Positions 45,740 to 55,258 of a stretch of 64,000 bases of DNA are shown piece after piece. Source of the DNA: Symsagittifera roscoffensis (lineage: Eukaryota; Xenacoelomorpha; Acoela; Convolutidae); contig NC_087068.1 in the NCBI RefSeq assembly GCF_963678635.1, forward strand, positions 21,355,029 through 21,419,028, given 5' to 3'. Every line of letters begins with the position of its first letter. The stretch's first letter is position 1. Position numbers and translations under genes: made by a program. A model generated the notes under the pieces. It made no database searches, was not told the DNA's origin, and saw nothing but the letters and a program-made list of their open reading frames with translations.

Positions 45740-48517
45740 TTACGGTTCACGTGCTTCTTCTGTTACCGCTTGCATTTTCTTTGCCGCCAGCTCTTGAGGT
45801 TTGTCCTTCCTGCGTGCCTCTGCTTCGCTCAAGAGTCGAGCCTTGCTTGCTTTCACTCCTGACAAAGCTTCTTCATGCCTTGGATGCTTGATGTCTGCCA
45901 CTGCATCCCAGAATTGCGGACAATCTGATTTAAAATGACCTTCCAAGTTGCAAAAGAAGCACCTCGGGCCGAATTTCGCAATTACTCCTCTCATGAAATC
46001 CTCATGGTCCAACTCTGACGCATCTTCGTCCTCGAGGCTAAAGCCTATTGCTTTCATGCCTTGTTTGTAAGCTGGGCATGCTGACACATGATGGTCTGTT
46101 GAACTGCAATTGGCACAAGAACGTCTCTTGTCCATATCATCCCTCGGTTTGTACCAATTGTTCCCTTGGTTAGCTGGTCCGTTGTTAAAATTGCCATAAT
46201 TGTTCTTGTAATATCCAGATCTCGAAGGAGGTTTCAACAAAAGATACTCTTTTGATTTGAGCCTCAACTCCTCCGGTGTTGGCGCATTAGTTGATAGTGG
46301 TGTGTAATGCGTTGCTAGCATCGTACGAAGTTCATCATTTTTCACACCATCGATGAATTTTGAGGCTACGGCCAGGTTCATCCTTCGGTTTGACTCATCC
46401 GGTTGGCTGCGTCTTCTCAGCATTTCCAAATCATCGAGAAACTTGTCTATTGTTTCATCTTCTCGTTGCCTCCGTTTCTCGAAGCGCATCATCGCCTGGT
46501 GCCCCTGCACCCCTGATCCAAAACGGTTTAATAAAATTTCGAAGATTTTCTCAGCAGTGTCACGTTGATACTGTTTCTTGGCCATGACACAGTTCAGGGC
46601 TGTCCCTTCTAAGTTGCTGGTGAGCGCGCTGCATTCCTGTCTCTCAGACAAGTCTTCTTCCTCGAAATGCAGCTTCATTACCTCTATCCAGGTATCAATA
46701 CAGCCATCAGATTCGTCTTTGTAGCATCTTGGTTTCTTAAAGACTCTTCTGGACTTTTCACTGCGTTCATTGGTTCTAGATAACCGCGTCAGGAATGTCT
46801 CCAAAGACCTGTTCAGGGGTTCAAATGCTGTGGCCATTGCCGTAGCATCCCTTGAGTGTCCCGCCTGAGTGTTCTCACACCTTGTCGAAGGCTCTGTGTG
46901 CGGTACATCCCTACAATCCGAATCACCATGAGCGTTTCCCGCTTGGCCCATGTGACTCCTCCTCGGGCTTGTATGCCCCATGTTGCCAGAATCGCTTCTC
47001 CCGGTCGCATGTGTGCTTTGCGTTGGTCGTTCGTTCGAGGTTTGTCTGTTCCCCGTTGAACTTGCTCTACTGTTCGGGCCCCATGCTGTATTACCCCTTG
47101 TGGCATAGCCTGATGAACTGCCCCTGCCTCTAGTGGATCCATACGTCTTCCTCCTTTGATGTTCATTGAAGTTCACCCTCGGTTCCCTGCTGGGACCTCC
47201 CGAGTTCGGCTCTCCTTCTTTTGGTCCACTCTTGCTGCTTAGTAGCCCGTCCAACCTATCCATAATAGCCTGAGTTCGCCTCTCCATCATCGCATCTATC
47301 TTTGTGTCAAGAGACCCAAGAGACTGCTCTTGTTGAATTCTTAACTTCTCCATGTCGGCTCTTAAGCGTAACTCCCTCTGTTCCGCTTCTCTTGTCATTC
47401 GCGACAAGTTCCTCGTCATATGTTCGTCCGTTCTTTCTTTCAAGCGTTTTTCGCTTCTGCCAACTTCTTGTCTGTTGCGGTTTATTTCTTCCCGCAGACT
47501 TTCTCTTTCAATGTGAACTGCTCTTTCTAGTTCACTCATCCTTATCGACATCTGTTCATTTTGTTCTCCTAAACTGCCCACTATGTTGTTTAAGGCTTCC
47601 TCTAGTGCTGCCCCGTTATCCATGAGTGGCGTCACTAGTGGTGGTGTAACTCTGTCGGTCCCAGGTAGCTTCGTGCTGGTCGAGATCCGGGCCTTGACTC
47701 TCTGTCTTGACGTCTTTTCATTATCTATTTCAGGATCCGCTAACGCGTTGCCAAGCCCTCTGGTTCTACTGTCTTCAGGTTGTGGCTCCGAACTTGTCCT
47801 AATCGCGAAGTCCTTCGACTGGCCCGGTGTGTTTGCCTCTTTGCTTATCGTTGTCACTACACCAAATTTATCCATGGTTCCAGTCTCTCTTCCGACGTGT
47901 GCCTCACTCTCCTGGATCGAACTATTGAGACTGACTTGAGATCCAAAGTCCCCTTGCTCCTCTTCATCCTCTTCCTCCTGGGACTCCCCATCGTTTCCTG
48001 CTCCTCCTCCCATGCTGAATGGAAAGATGTTTCCGAAGGTGTTCTTCATTCTTTCTGAGAACGATGATGAGGTTGTTTGTTTTCCAGTTCCGCTTGCCAT
48101 CATAGTGTTGTCTGTCGGAGATCTTCTAGTTGCCGTTACTTCAGTTGAGATGTCGGACAGTTCCGACATCTCCTCTCGATCCAACGTCCCGGTGGAAGTG
48201 GCAAAATCATGGCCTTGTTCTACCGGAGTAGACTCACTCGCCAGCCTTCTGCCTCTCCCTTCCAGTCCATTTACTCCCTGGTTGTCGTTCATGGTATGGT
48301 CCGTATTGACCTCCACTTCTAACAGTTCTCTTCGCTCTTCTGAGGTCTTCTGACTTCTCGTTTCAACCATTCTGCCTGAAACCGTCCCCCTTTTGTCAGA
48401 CCGGGATCGCTTGATCCAATCCACAAAAGGATCGGTCATCGTTTTTCTTTGCTTTTCAGGTATGAATTTCCTAGAGCTATTACCTCGTTTTGGTATCCTC
48501 GACTTGTCTAAACTCAT
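45740..48517 (-). CDS. gag: Element C gag (925 residues, open)
   Basis: Starts at ATG 48517 (MSLDKSRIPKRG), the first in-frame ATG shared with B. Basic N-terminus, acidic run (about residue 175), charged coiled coil (about residues 315-415), Ser/Gly/Arg/Thr-rich linker (about 430-560), capsid-like region (about 565-760, CIDTWIEVMKLHFEEE) and two CCHC zinc knuckles, CANCSSTDHHVSAC (about residue 805) and CFFCNLEGHFKSDC (about 855). Larger than usual Ty3/gypsy Gag, mainly by the long N-terminal part. The protease region follows closely downstream. It should form the particle and bind genomic RNA. Confidence 0.9.
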   Translation of the reverse strand: MSLDKSRIPKRGNSSRKFIPEKQRKTMTDPFVDWIKRSRSDKRGTVSGRMVETRSQKTSEERRELLEVEVNTDHTMNDNQGVNGLEGRGRRLASESTPVEQGHDFATSTGTLDREEMSELSDISTEVTATRRSPTDNTMMASGTGKQTTSSSFSERMKNTFGNIFPFSMGGGAGNDGESQEEEDEEEQGDFGSQVSLNSSIQESEAHVGRETGTMDKFGVVTTISKEANTPGQSKDFAIRTSSEPQPEDSRTRGLGNALADPEIDNEKTSRQRVKARISTSTKLPGTDRVTPPLVTPLMDNGAALEEALNNIVGSLGEQNEQMSIRMSELERAVHIERESLREEINRNRQEVGRSEKRLKERTDEHMTRNLSRMTREAEQRELRLRADMEKLRIQQEQSLGSLDTKIDAMMERRTQAIMDRLDGLLSSKSGPKEGEPNSGGPSREPRVNFNEHQRRKTYGSTRGRGSSSGYATRGNTAWGPNSRASSTGNRQTSNERPTQSTHATGRSDSGNMGHTSPRRSHMGQAGNAHGDSDCRDVPHTEPSTRCENTQAGHSRDATAMATAFEPLNRSLETFLTRLSRTNERSEKSRRVFKKPRCYKDESDGCIDTWIEVMKLHFEEEDLSERQECSALTSNLEGTALNCVMAKKQYQRDTAEKIFEILLNRFGSGVQGHQAMMRFEKRRQREDETIDKFLDDLEMLRRRSQPDESNRRMNLAVASKFIDGVKNDELRTMLATHYTPLSTNAPTPEELRLKSKEYLLLKPPSRSGYYKNNYGNFNNGPANQGNNWYKPRDDMDKRRSCANCSSTDHHVSACPAYKQGMKAIGFSLEDEDASELDHEDFMRGVIAKFGPRCFFCNLEGHFKSDCPQFWDAVADIKHPRHEEALSGVKASKARLLSEAEARRKDKPQELAAKKMQAVTEEAREP

Positions 48518-51503
48518 TCTTTATTTGTCCCTTCCTATGCCTACTCTTGACTCAATTGCTAGAGACCTTATAGTTTTATTAACAATAATAATGACACAAC
48601 ACAATAAATTTCACCAGATTATATTAAATAGTGACCACGAATCCCTGTATGTTGTCAGAGTACAGTTTGTATAAAATTTATTCACACTAGCCGATTATCG
48701 GTCCAAAGATCTGGAAACTAGCACAATATGATGTTATCAGTCAATTTAAAAGATAGTGTACTCACTACCCAATCAAGCACAGTTTAGGTTGATTTAAAAT
48801 CAAAAAACAAAAAATATATATTGACACAATACGAATGTATATATAAAAAACGTATGTGTCTTGTACTCTTAGTCGGTTGCAGTACAATAGTCGAACCTGT
48901 CTTTTAAAGAAAAAGCTTTCCCTGCTTGGTGCTGCACCAAACAGACAAAACTTTGAAGGCAGTGATTTTCTCAAGTGGGCGTCTATTGCACCCACCGAGT
49001 ACTGTGTTACCTATCTGCCTTCGGACTGCCCGAGCTAGACCTACTAAAATCCTCAGGGCAGTCACTTTTCCCAAAAACGTATTATGTTTCAATCCACACC
49101 AATGAGTCACGCTCTTTTTAATTTAGACTTAGTGTCGCGAATATCCGAGTTCGGACCTGTTTTGTATTAGTCTGGTTCTTTTTGAGAGGCAAGTTACCAG
49201 TGCAGTCACTGATACCTATCCTGTGTATTAATAACCTAATACCTCTCGCTTTTTAGTTTTTCTTTCGTTCACCTAAGTCCTTAATAAAATGATACCCCTC
49301 CGGATTGGCACAAATAGGACCCTTCCGGACTGTCAGAATATAGACCCCTCCGGATTGGGACCCCTCCGAGTTAGTTAATAGTAGACCCCTCCGGATTTGG
49401 ACCCCTCCGAATTAGCGACTATAAGACCCTTCCGGATTCGGACCCCTCCGGTTTTGTGGAAAGTAGACCCCTCCGGATTCGGACCCCTCTGACTTCGGAG
49501 CCCTTAGCTCTGTCAAAGTAGCTTTTTGTAGTTTTCTTTATTTCAGCTTATACCCCTCCGGATACGTTCTGCGTTGCTCTTATGCTGTTTGAATTAACTG
49601 GGAAGGGTATAGGATCCTTTCCTAGACCCCTCCGGATTGAAGTTAAGGCACTTATTTGACAATTCACACTAACGGTGAAGGGTCTTATCACTTGCCTAAT
49701 TTCGACTCTATTATGGTTGTCTTGTGCCTCCAGCCCTCCCTTTTTGTCTAGAACTGTCTTAAGTTACTTAGTTCAATCGCTATCAACTTTTGGTAGGGGT
49801 ATAAGGGTTTTTTAGAAAAATTTATAAAACGTGAAGGGTGTACCCCTCCGGATTTGTGTAATTTGCTAAAAACAATCTCAAAAAATTTTCTCGCTCGCTT
49901 TTCCGAAAAATTTCTGATCCTATTAGTAAGCTCAGCTAATTTCTGATCTATTGGTACCAAGATCAACTCGATATGATCAGTAGTTCCAAAGTTATTAACC
50001 AAAACGTCTTTTTTCCGAACTCAAAAAATTTTCTCTCTTATAGGTTCCGCCTAACTTTTTCCGCAAATCTGGTCCTTTCGACCTAAAAATTATTGATCCG
50101 AGCTCAGAAGGCCTATACTCTTCTAGTTCAATGCAAAAGACCCGATCTAAAACGCTATTGTAGAAAAAATTTGCGAAAAACTATGCTACCTGGACCCCTC
50201 CGGATTGATGAATCCACCAAATCAAACACGTTATGTTCGATTTCTCTGCAACCCGGAAGGCTTTCGGGTAGCGGATTTTAAGACTTGTAGATTCACTAGT
50301 GGACGTTGTCCGAACAACTATTTTTACTGTCCTACCTCAAAAATTTCAAAAAATTTTCTAAATTTTTAGTGTTTCTTACTATCAAAAATTGGGAAAATTT
50401 GGTTTTTGGTACCAAACTAGTTCCAACCACTTCCGAACTAAAGTTAACCGGTTCTACTTGTTACAGTAGTGCAGTTACGATGTAACACACTAACTTAGCG
50501 CTTTTTTCCGTTTCAAAAAATATCGATATCTCAAAAATCGCGACTTGTGGGGGGATCAAAATATCGCTATTTTGACCCTAAAAACCGGTCTGTTTTCGTT
50601 GTTTTTCACTGAAAAATGATATAAGACTATTAATATAGGCTATATAAGTAATAATATTAGTAATACTATACCCCTCCGGGTTTGTTTAATCTCCGAATTA
50701 AGGTGCTTAACTCGGATATTCGCAGTTCGGTGAAGGGTCACTACAGTGCAGCACTGTCGAGCCCCCCACAGATTACTATCCTACTTTTTGTACCAAAAGG
50801 GATACAAAACTTGTTAACGATACCCAACAGTCGATTGTAGTTGTCGTTGAGCCTCTTCCTGTTGTTCCCTGTACTGCTTGCCGGATCGGTCTTCACCCCG
50901 GACCCTTCCGAATTGAGCGCAAATCAGCTGACCCTTCCGGATTGGGCGCAATTTATCATTAACGTGCTTAAATGCTCAAATAACCCTACAGTACAAGCCT
51001 CACAAACGGGCCACAAAATTGATCGTAACGATCCTGACTGATATAAATGCCTGTAACAACAATATATCTATCAACAACAAACGGGGGGGTTGAATCACAT
51101 CTTGTCTGGGGGGATGATTTCTACTGATTTTTTACTTTTTTACTGTTTTTGGTTTTTTCGGTTATTTTTTTATGTTTTTTGTTTTTCTTGGGTACTATAC
51201 TACTTTCTGTTTGGTTTTACTTATATCTTTAAGTGTTTTTGGTCACCAACCGCTCAGGGGACGAGGGGACGGCCGATCCCCCCACCCTTCCTGGTTTGTG
51301 AATTTTCGGTCTTAACTAGGTTAAAAAACTATTCACGGCAATCCGGAAGGCCTCCGCGTTCCGAACTACCCTTCCGCCCCGGCGGTTTAGGCCTAATAAG
51401 GGCGTTAATGTGAGCATCCGCTCGGCGCGGAGTGCTCGTTAACGGTTCTGCCGATCATGATGTTAAAAAAGAATAACACCCAGGAGCGCCATAAAAACAT
51501 ACA
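48518..51503 (-). other. Element C untranslated leader
   Basis: About 3 kb without a convincing gene. It mirrors the B leader: candidate PBS (complement of about 51474-51491, TGGCGCTCCTGGGTGTTA), GC-rich hairpin near 51412-51437, palindrome near 50741-50756, hairpin near 50686-50721, about 17 copies of (G/T)ACCC(C/T)TCCGG on the + strand (that is CCGGRGGGT in sense) between 49290 and 50945, and the 13-base complement pair GCGAATATCCGAG (49137-49149) / CTCGGATATTCGC (50711-50723). Confidence 0.8.
49290..49640 (-). repeat. CCGGAGGGGTC repeat cluster in the C leader
   Basis: On the + strand, a dense series of GACCCCTCCGGATT and variants (about a dozen within 350 bp), matching the B cluster at 6831-7018. 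Spacing is irregular and units are degenerate. Confidence 0.85.
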
Positions 51504-52423
51504 TGTAACATTCGCCCGGAAGATACATATCGACGGATAACAAAACTAAGTCTTAAGACGACTGGCTAGCGTCTAAACAGAGCTTTGCATGCTTTTCACC
51601 GTCTCTACCAAGCCAGTACTTTTCGGTGGTCTTTCTTACATCGGGTCGACAAAAACGCTACTGCTCTCCGGCTTCGACCAGAACGCTCAAATTAACTGAA
51701 TTACATGCAAAATTAGTGAGCTCATGGCTGGGTCTCTGTATCCCCAGACCACGAGGTCACTCCTAAAAACAGGGCTACTACTTATTATATTACTATTGTT
51801 TTTGTTCAGTAGATAAAAATCATCATCTCCATCGAAGATGGATCAACCCTTCCCCCCCTTCCTCTAGCTCCTCATTCTTGTCAAAACGAATTAAGATCTT
51901 AATTAAATTCAAGTCAGGACATGACGGATGCTAAAATTCAATATAAGTTCATAAAAGTCCACGTCCCGAGACCCTTCCGGATTCTTGAATCCGGTGAATC
52001 AAGCTTCTTAATATCCAGTTCACAATAACTCGGAAGGCTGGGTTTTACCCTTCACCGTTGCTCGCAACGGCCTTGCAACTATTGTAACAGCACAATAGTT
52101 GCAACTCGGAACGTCCTCTGCTGTTCGGTAGTTCGTTGTTGTTTTTTAGTCTCGATTTCGTACTGTTCGTAATCGCAGATAAAAGTTGTTCTGTTCCTTT
52201 CTGCTATTTTAGCTAAAATGGCCGTCTCTGACGTTTCTCAGAAATATGACGTCATAATTCGAATTTTTAAAAATTAGAATTCCAGAACCTTCTAGCCTTC
52301 ACCGTTTGGCTAATCGTTCAAATAACGTCCTTATCCGTTCTAAATCGCCAATTCGGAAGGCTTGCTGCTAAAATACCGAATTCTGCAGAGACTGCATTTT
52401 GGCCATTCTGGTCGAATGTCACA
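51504..52423 (-). repeat. Element C 5' LTR
   Basis: 920 bp, TGTAACATTCG to CGAATGTCACA on the + strand, essentially identical to the copy at 27827-28746. U3 hairpin at 52073-52104. Confidence 0.95.
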
Positions 52424-52920
52424 TTCTCCAGATTCAGCAATCCGGAGGGGTCTCGGAACTGGAACTTTTATTAACTTATATAAATTTTTAGCTTCCCTGT
52501 CATGTCCTGAGTTGAATTTAATTAACATCTGAATTCATTTTGCTAGGATGAGAAGCCAGGAGTTGGGGGAAAGGAATGATCCATCTTCGATGGAGATGAT
52601 GATTTTTATCTACTGAACAAAAACAATAATAATTCAATAAGTAGTAGTAGCCCTGTTTTTAGTAGTGACCTCGTGGTCTGGTGATACTGAGACCCAGCCA
52701 TGAGGTCACTGTTTCTGCATGTAATTAAGTTAATTTGAGTGTTTTGACCGAAGCCGAAAGCAGTAACGTTTTTTTTCGACCCGATGTTAGAAAGACCACC
52801 GAAAGGACTGGCTTGGTAGAGACGGTTAAAAACATGTAAAGCTCTGTTTAGACGTTAGCCAGTCGTCTTAGGACTTAGTTTTATTTTCCGTCGATATGTA
52901 TCTTCCGGGCGAATGTTACA
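52424..52920 (+). repeat. Element B 3' LTR, second part
   Basis: Resumes the LTR text cut at 27826 and ends CGAATGTTACA. Roughly two dozen mismatches to the matching 5' LTR stretch by eye over about 500 bp, which gives the relative age of B. Confidence 0.9.
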
Positions 52921-52986
52921 GTTTTTAGGAGTGACCTCGTGGTCTGGGGATACTGAGACCCAGCCATGAGCTCACTTTTTTCCATA
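52921..52986 (+). repeat. Element A 3' LTR, second part
   Basis: GTTTTTAGGAGTGACCTCGT and what follows continue the LTR text cut at 3910. It ends around 52986 where the LTR of E begins. Confidence 0.75.
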
Positions 52987-53627
52987 TGTAACATTCGTCT
53001 ACTGCAGTCACACATGAGGCTTAAGAAAAATAGGCCCTATAACCACTGGCTCAAGGGTCAGGGACACTATCTCTTGTGTTTTTCTACCTCAAGAACGGTC
53101 GGAGCCAGTTCGGTTCGCTTGTGACATGAGACTACGACCCGTTACAGCTTAAAGGCTACTACTAAAATATCCCCCCACTCTAGAATTAGAAACGTCCCCA
53201 TACTTAGGTCTCTAGATACCCAAAATACATGAACGCCGTTAAAAACCGGGTTGGAACAATCCGTTAAGTTACTTTTTATTAGACAGTGTAACTTTGATCC
53301 ATTTCAGATGGATCAACCTAAAACTCGCCTTACCTCAACATAACAATCATAAAACACACTCTAGAAATTTAAATTAAGGACTCACATGTTGATGCGCTCA
53401 AGCACAGGAAGTAATTAAATGGGTGAGCAACTCTAGAATTAACTAAGGTAACTAGATAAGTTCAATGTTTATCAGTTTGAATGGTAAGGGTAAGTTTGAA
53501 CTCAAGAACGAAGTTTTATGTGGACCATTGGGACACTCAAGCTGTCCACCTTTCCGTCGAAGGTTCACTCTGGTTCAGTTCGAATAATTACTCTCTCGGG
53601 AATACTCTGTCTTCTATTTCAGATAGG
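52987..53627 (-). repeat. Element E: partial LTR of a divergent family
   Basis: Begins with the LTR terminus TGTAACATTCG (+ strand). Otherwise unlike the other LTRs in sequence, but it keeps their landmarks in order: U5 stem ACTGGCTC/GAGCCAGT (arms near 53045 and 53102) and hairpin GATCCAT/ATGGATC (53296-53314) followed by AACC. It is cut at 53627 by the LTR of D, so its remainder must lie beyond the window. Confidence 0.6.
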
Positions 53628-54512
53628 TGTAACATTCGCCCAAATATCACACAGCGACGGAGCGTAGAAAAAGTACCTATTGACGACTGGCAGGCGTCAG
53701 TTACCTTAATTCCACTCGTTTTTCACCGTCTCGACCTTGCCAGTTGATTTTCTGGTCTGTCTAGGGCAAAGTAAAAAGTTACTATTTTTAGGCCATCAGT
53801 CAAACGACTTTTGATCAGCTTTCGTTTGCATGCGAACACAACCACATAGCTGAGTCTCGGATCCTCAGACTACGTGATTGTCATTAAAAACACGGCTCGA
53901 ACCACCTATTTCTATATGTTTTTGTGTGACAGTTTTATATTAAATCCATTGGAGATGGATTGACCTTTTCCTTTCTCTATCTACTCATACTCTGAAATAT
54001 CAAATAATATCGGTGTTTAATTAATATCTAGGACATTCCAGCAACTGTTATAGCTAGTTTACACAGTCCCTTCACATATAACAGTCTCTGGGGGACCAAG
54101 CCTCCGCTCCCGTGATTTTCTTGAGATAACACTCTTATCTCCTATATTTCGTGTCCCGGGAGGGTTCCGTGGTATTTCTCTTCCCCCCACCGAAGCCTCC
54201 GTCTCCACAAATATCTGTCACTAAGGTCCTTATCGTGTGTTATTGCCACGATAAGAGGCTCCGTAATTTTCTCGTCTCGGATACAACCGTTCGTCACAAA
54301 ATATGGCGTCGTTCTGTTTTTCTCTATTTTATTCAAAATGGCCGTCTTTTTTCTATTTCTCAGAAATGTTCTCCTTCAAATCGAAATTTTAAAAATAAAA
54401 ATTCCAGAACATTCTGACCCTCCGTCGCAACACTTTTCTGTTCATAAGGCCTTTAGTCACTTTTATTTCTGTCGCGGGAAGGTTATGCTGTGTCATCCGG
54501 CGGAATGGCACA
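53628..54512 (-). repeat. Element D 3' LTR
   Basis: 885 bp, from TGTAACATTCGCCC to CGGAATGGCACA on the + strand. It holds the U5 stem ACTGGC (53686-53691) / GCCAGT (53739-53744), hairpin ATCCAT/ATGGAT (53944-53960) and a U3 hairpin CTTATCGTG (54229-54237) / CACGATAAG (54247-54255). Followed by TACTCCCCGGACAAG, the PPT complement. Confidence 0.85.
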
Positions 54513-55258
54513 TACTCCCCGGACAAGTCTCCATCAATGTCCCTATTGATCGCACAACACCGGGTTATCGTCAAGTAGGTATCCAGTTTTCTGCAACCAA
54601 TCTTACAAATCGCATAAGAAAATGAAATTTATCTACTCCACCTCAACTCACTACGTGTTCATAAATGGCATCGTACTACATCTCACTGCCTTTCAACATT
54701 TTCACAAAATTTGCACCATGAGGAGTGTCCTAGATAAAATTTCCTTTCTGACTACTTACGTCATCTCGCCATAAAACTTCTTTTCGCTTCTGATTAAAAA
54801 GTGGGACGTGGCACGGCCACGCACCCGTTAAAATTAACTTAACTTCACTCACCAAGTATAATCAGTCATTTATGCGGTCCTTTCAATATTAAAACTAAGA
54901 AACTCTGTGGCTAGGAAAGTTGTTGAGTTACCCACCCTTCTCGAGCGAGTTTACTCAAACTTACCATGTCGCCACACAGTGAATTTGTGTCTTACACAGG
55001 TTAAAAACTTCAGTCGGGAATAAATAGGTAAATATACTCACCTATGTTCCTTATATACATACATAGATAGTAGTAACTAAAATCAACAAAATCAACAATT
55101 TTAACAATTGCAACAATTTTCAAAGTTTGGTCTGACCAAACTAAATCAAAACAAAAAGTTTCACAAGTTCAATAATCAAAACTTGGTTGATTTGTTCAAG
55201 TTTTTACACACAAAGACAATCAAGTTTTTTCTCCTTCTCTTCTCTCCTTCGGTCATCT
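54513..55258 (-). other. Element D 3' UTR and PPT
   Basis: No gene. Hairpin GTGGC-ACG-GCCAC near 54811-54823 with outer GGG/CCC stands where B and C have the GCAGGAC palindrome; TGTGGC (near 54906) and GCCACA (near 54971) take the place of the CTTTGTGGT / ACCACAGAG stem. Confidence 0.7.

Larger units (their letters stand above)
27827..52423 (-). mobile_element. Element C: young 24.6-kb Ty3/gypsy LTR retrotransposon
   Basis: Bounded by two 920-bp LTRs in minus orientation (5' LTR 51504-52423, 3' LTR 27827-28746) that differ at about one base by eye, so insertion was very recent. It lies in B's 3' LTR: flanks end CTTATTTC and begin TTCTCCAG, sharing TTC, and together match the uninterrupted LTR of the family. 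The layout is the same as B: leader, gag, pol with macro domain, spacer, ORF3, structured 3' UTR. It looks nearly whole, with about three breaks. At 24.6 kb it is in the size class of plant Ogre and planarian Burro elements. Confidence 0.94.
3911..52920 (+). mobile_element. Element B: giant Ty3/gypsy LTR retrotransposon, interrupted by C
   Basis: B has a 5' LTR at 3911-4831 and a 3' LTR at 27541-27826 plus 52424-52920, split by insertion of C. Without C it is about 24.4 kb. Order: LTR, 3-kb leader, gag, pol with protease, RT, RNase H, integrase and macro domain, spacer, ORF3, 3' UTR, PPT, LTR. It sits inside the A LTR; the flanks CCCTGTT and GTTTTTAGG share a 3-base GTT that fits a target-site duplication, and joining the two flanks conceptually gives the normal LTR text of the family. 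The LTRs differ by about 4-5% by eye. The element has about a dozen breaks and is a fossil. Confidence 0.92.

Noticed and set aside
3911-52920. Inverted B/C copies as an assembly palindrome
   Set aside because: The copies differ throughout, have separate LTR pairs and each has short matching flanks.
52921-53627. The whole tract as one continuous A LTR
   Set aside because: Similarity to the A/B LTR stops near 52986, where a full LTR terminus in the opposite sense begins.
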